Shown: piece by piece, positions 62,021 through 64,000 of the stretch
How the letters are laid out: every line of letters starts with the position of its first letter
Position numbering within the stretch: the stretch's first letter is position 1
Assembly: GCA_963966185.1 (NCBI GenBank)
Contig: CAWZYM010000102.1
Span: 506,501-570,500, forward strand
Origin: Rhabditoides inermis
Lineage: Eukaryota; Nematoda; Chromadorea; Rhabditida; Rhabditidae
DNA: 64,000 nt
Direction: 5' to 3'
The notes under the pieces: generated by a model
What the model was told of the DNA's origin: nothing
What the model saw: the letters and a program-made list of their open reading frames with translations, nothing else
Databases searched by the model: none
Program-made: the position numbers and the translations under genes

Positions 62021-63633
62021 TCACTCGTCGTCCTTCTTCTCCTTCTTCTCATGGACGACGCCACACTTGATGGTGGTATACCCTCCGTAATAATCTTCGT
62101 ACGACGCGACCGCGATTTCGAACTTTGCCCCGTCGGCTCGCTCCGCAGAGTGTACCGTCTCCCAGTTACCGTTGGCAAAACGAAGCCCCTAAAATTGTGC
62201 TATCCTACATATAAATCTTTAATAACAAGTAGTTATATATATATATATATATATATTCAGTGAACACGCATGTCCTGAGCTCTACCTTCGTGGAATCGGA
62301 CAGCGATGAGGTCAGCTTCGCGTAGTCGCTGTTCGATGAACACTCCTCGAAACTTTGGAGAAGCTTGGTCGAGAAGGACAGACTAACACCTCCCGACTTC
62401 CACGTCTCAAAAAAATACTGTAAGAATTTTTGAGTGATCGTTCTTATGTACCTGAATTCGAGCGCATTGGAGCAGAGTGAGATGATCGACGACGAGCTCC
62501 TCGTCAACATTGGCGGTGTTGTGGAATGAGCGGAGATTGGGAAATTGGAATTGCGAGATGAGATTGGCATTGGAGCAACGCAGGGTCCCGCTGACACTCT
62601 CGAGAATCGCTCGCGAATTGGGGTGAAAGTGAGTGAAGAGAAGGTCCGCTTCCAGCGAACAACTGGCAGTCTTACATCCCTGGGTGGAGAGACTGCGAAC
62701 CGGCATCATCTGCAATCAGTTCACTTAATACACACCAGTGAAGATGGCTCGACACACCTCGGTGAGACATCTGATCACACTCGCCAACGAGTCGTCACAT
62801 CCCGTTTGTGTGAGGGAGCAGAAGCGGAAATCGCACAGATCGACCCAATCGTAGATCTTCCCTTTGGTAAGAAACGGAAGCAACATTTGCATGAAGATCG
62901 AATTGTATTCCTTGCTTCTGTGCTAAAATATCATTCATTTTCTTTGTGAAAAAGTCGGGCCCATAGCACTACTCACAAAGTGAATGCGCACGCGGGTGAC
63001 GAGATGACCGTTCAGGAGCGCCGCCATCGTACCCGCGAACATCGTCTTGCTGCAAATGACTTGAAGACATTTTGAAGAGAACATGTAATTTACTAACACG
63101 GAAGTAAACGGAACTCCTTTGTTGATTGTACATTATACAATACTAACCTCTCGTCGCTGTTCTTGGCCAGCTCGCTGTGGCACGCATAGTACTTGCTCGA
63201 GTTGAGCTCATCCGGCGAAGACACATCCGGGTGGAGAGACACGGTGCTCTGCAAATATTTTTTTTTCAATAAAAAGAGGTAAAGGTGATAACTCACGTTT
63301 TCGATATCAAAAATGGCGACAGGTTTGAGCTCGATGCCAGCAGATAGGATGGTCGCACTAAAAGAAACGAAATGAGAGCAATGGGAGAGAAAGAGAGAGA
63401 GGAAGAGATGAGATGGTGACAGACTGACCAGTTCTCGGTACTGGAAGACGCGAATAGCAGAGCCTCGAGCGGGTTCATATCAGCGAACACCTGACAGCGA
63501 ATCTCAACCGGCAGAAGAGAGAACAGCGACTGGGGTGCACACAGTCTCTTTCTCGCAAGACTCACTCCCCTCACTCACTCACCTTCTGCGCAGGCGCATC
63601 GCCTCCCTTCGCAGCGCCGTCGACGGCACTCAT
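62021..63633 (-). CDS. F-box-type protein (nematode family)
   Basis: F-box proteins present substrates to SCF ubiquitin ligases. Minus-strand exons run from ATG 63633 (MSAVDGAAKGGDAPAQK) to TGA 62021-62023. The second exon (about 63430-63531) encodes an F-box-like helix set: LFSLLPVEIRCQVFADMNP, then LEALLFASSSTENW. Further exons encode ATILSAGIELKPVAIFDIEN (63300-63360), a segment with SKYYACHSELAKNSDE (63150-63250), KTMFAGTMAALLNGHLVTRV (62975-63050), IYDWVDLCDFRFCSLTQTG (62760-62930), SLEADLLFTHFHPNSRAILE (62450-62715), SFSTKLLQSFEECSSNSDYA (62285-62415) and a last exon ending KKEKKDDE. The C-terminal region resembles the variable ligand-binding part of nematode F-box expansions. No frame breaks were seen. 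The F-box match is by pattern and short, so the family call is moderate; the gene itself is well supported by splicing. Confidence 0.65.
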
Positions 63634-64000
63634 CTCAACGACAGAGCCGATTATTATTATTATTATTATAATTATTACACATTGGACCAATCACACACAT
63701 AAACATTTAAAAAAAATACACACATCAAAGAGCGAAAAGTAAAAGCGCAACCGCAAATAGGAGACCAAAACAATCACGAGTGCAGTCGATGTTGACGAAA
63801 GACCGAACCGTTCCTCTGCGTCTCTACCGCGCGAGTACCCCCGACGTCTGCACTCTGCCCCCGGCTGCAACAAAGCCGAACCCAATCAGTACAAAGCCGA
63901 ACCTTAGAGGACCAAGGCCGAACCATCCCTAACACATTGTTATTTGATACCCAAACTCATTGCGAATAAATAATAATAAATTCCAGCTGCACGATTTAAT
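63634..64000. other. 5' flank of the F-box gene, no gene seen
   Basis: Contains an (ATT)n run at 63650-63675 and a direct repeat of GCCGAACC (CAAAGCCGAACC) at 63873, 63895 and 63918. No coding pattern is convincing. Confidence 0.4.

Overview
The window is nuclear DNA from an animal, almost certainly a nematode of the rhabditid/diplogastrid kind (Pristionchus-like is my best guess). The evidence is: many short introns (about 44-70 bp) ending in TTTCAG or TTGCAG; acceptor-like TTTCAG placed directly in front of start codons, as expected for spliced-leader addition; neighbouring genes in one orientation with 300-530 bp gaps; dispersed TACTGTAG-type repeats; a DIRS/PAT-like retroelement; and best-recognised homologues of nematode genes. 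No bacterial features (operators, Shine-Dalgarno sites, CRISPR) are present.

Layout. 1-1 kb: 3' end of an unrecognised acidic-tailed gene. 1.9-11.9 kb: repeat-dominated block made of an 11-bp satellite, DIRS-like reverse transcriptase pieces, an old non-LTR element split by a younger CR1/Jockey-like LINE with two open ORFs, and an 84-bp inverted repeat that brackets about 7 kb. 11.9-13.75 kb: decayed MULE-type transposase (minus). 14.9-19.9 kb: minisatellite, microsatellites, an 822-bp tandem duplication and fold-back repeats. 20-21 kb: a small zinc-binding/coiled-coil gene. 21-24 kb: a ~516-bp tandem repeat and other repeats.

24.4-44.1 kb is the gene-dense core. Eight plus-strand genes lie head to tail: cytosolic aspartyl-tRNA synthetase, an 83-aa membrane protein, a chimaerin (SH2-C1-RhoGAP), lipoyl synthase, three tandem paralogues of a family I do not recognise (two OB/cold-shock-like modules, a proline-rich linker and a C-terminal CxxC tail), and an RGP1 homologue (Rab GEF partner). 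The spacing suggests one or more nematode operons. The three-paralogue family is the strongest candidate for something undescribed.

44.5-51.7 kb: a tail-anchored small protein (minus), a frameshift-riddled coiled-coil gene with an apparent C48/Ulp1-like tail (plus), an RPA-interacting protein homologue (minus) and a Q/P-rich protein (minus). 52.3-61.7 kb: a Ty3/Gypsy-like retroelement with a gag-protease ORF that carries two membrane segments and a pol ORF broken by one stop and one frameshift, followed by cysteine-rich coding fragments and a possible LTR. A ~20-nt hairpin-forming motif recurs in the leader, before pol and before the 3' coding block. 62.0-63.6 kb: an F-box protein gene (minus).

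Gene models were read by eye from splice signals and reading frame. Exon edges are good to a base or two. Long microsatellites inside introns generate many spurious open frames, which were left out.
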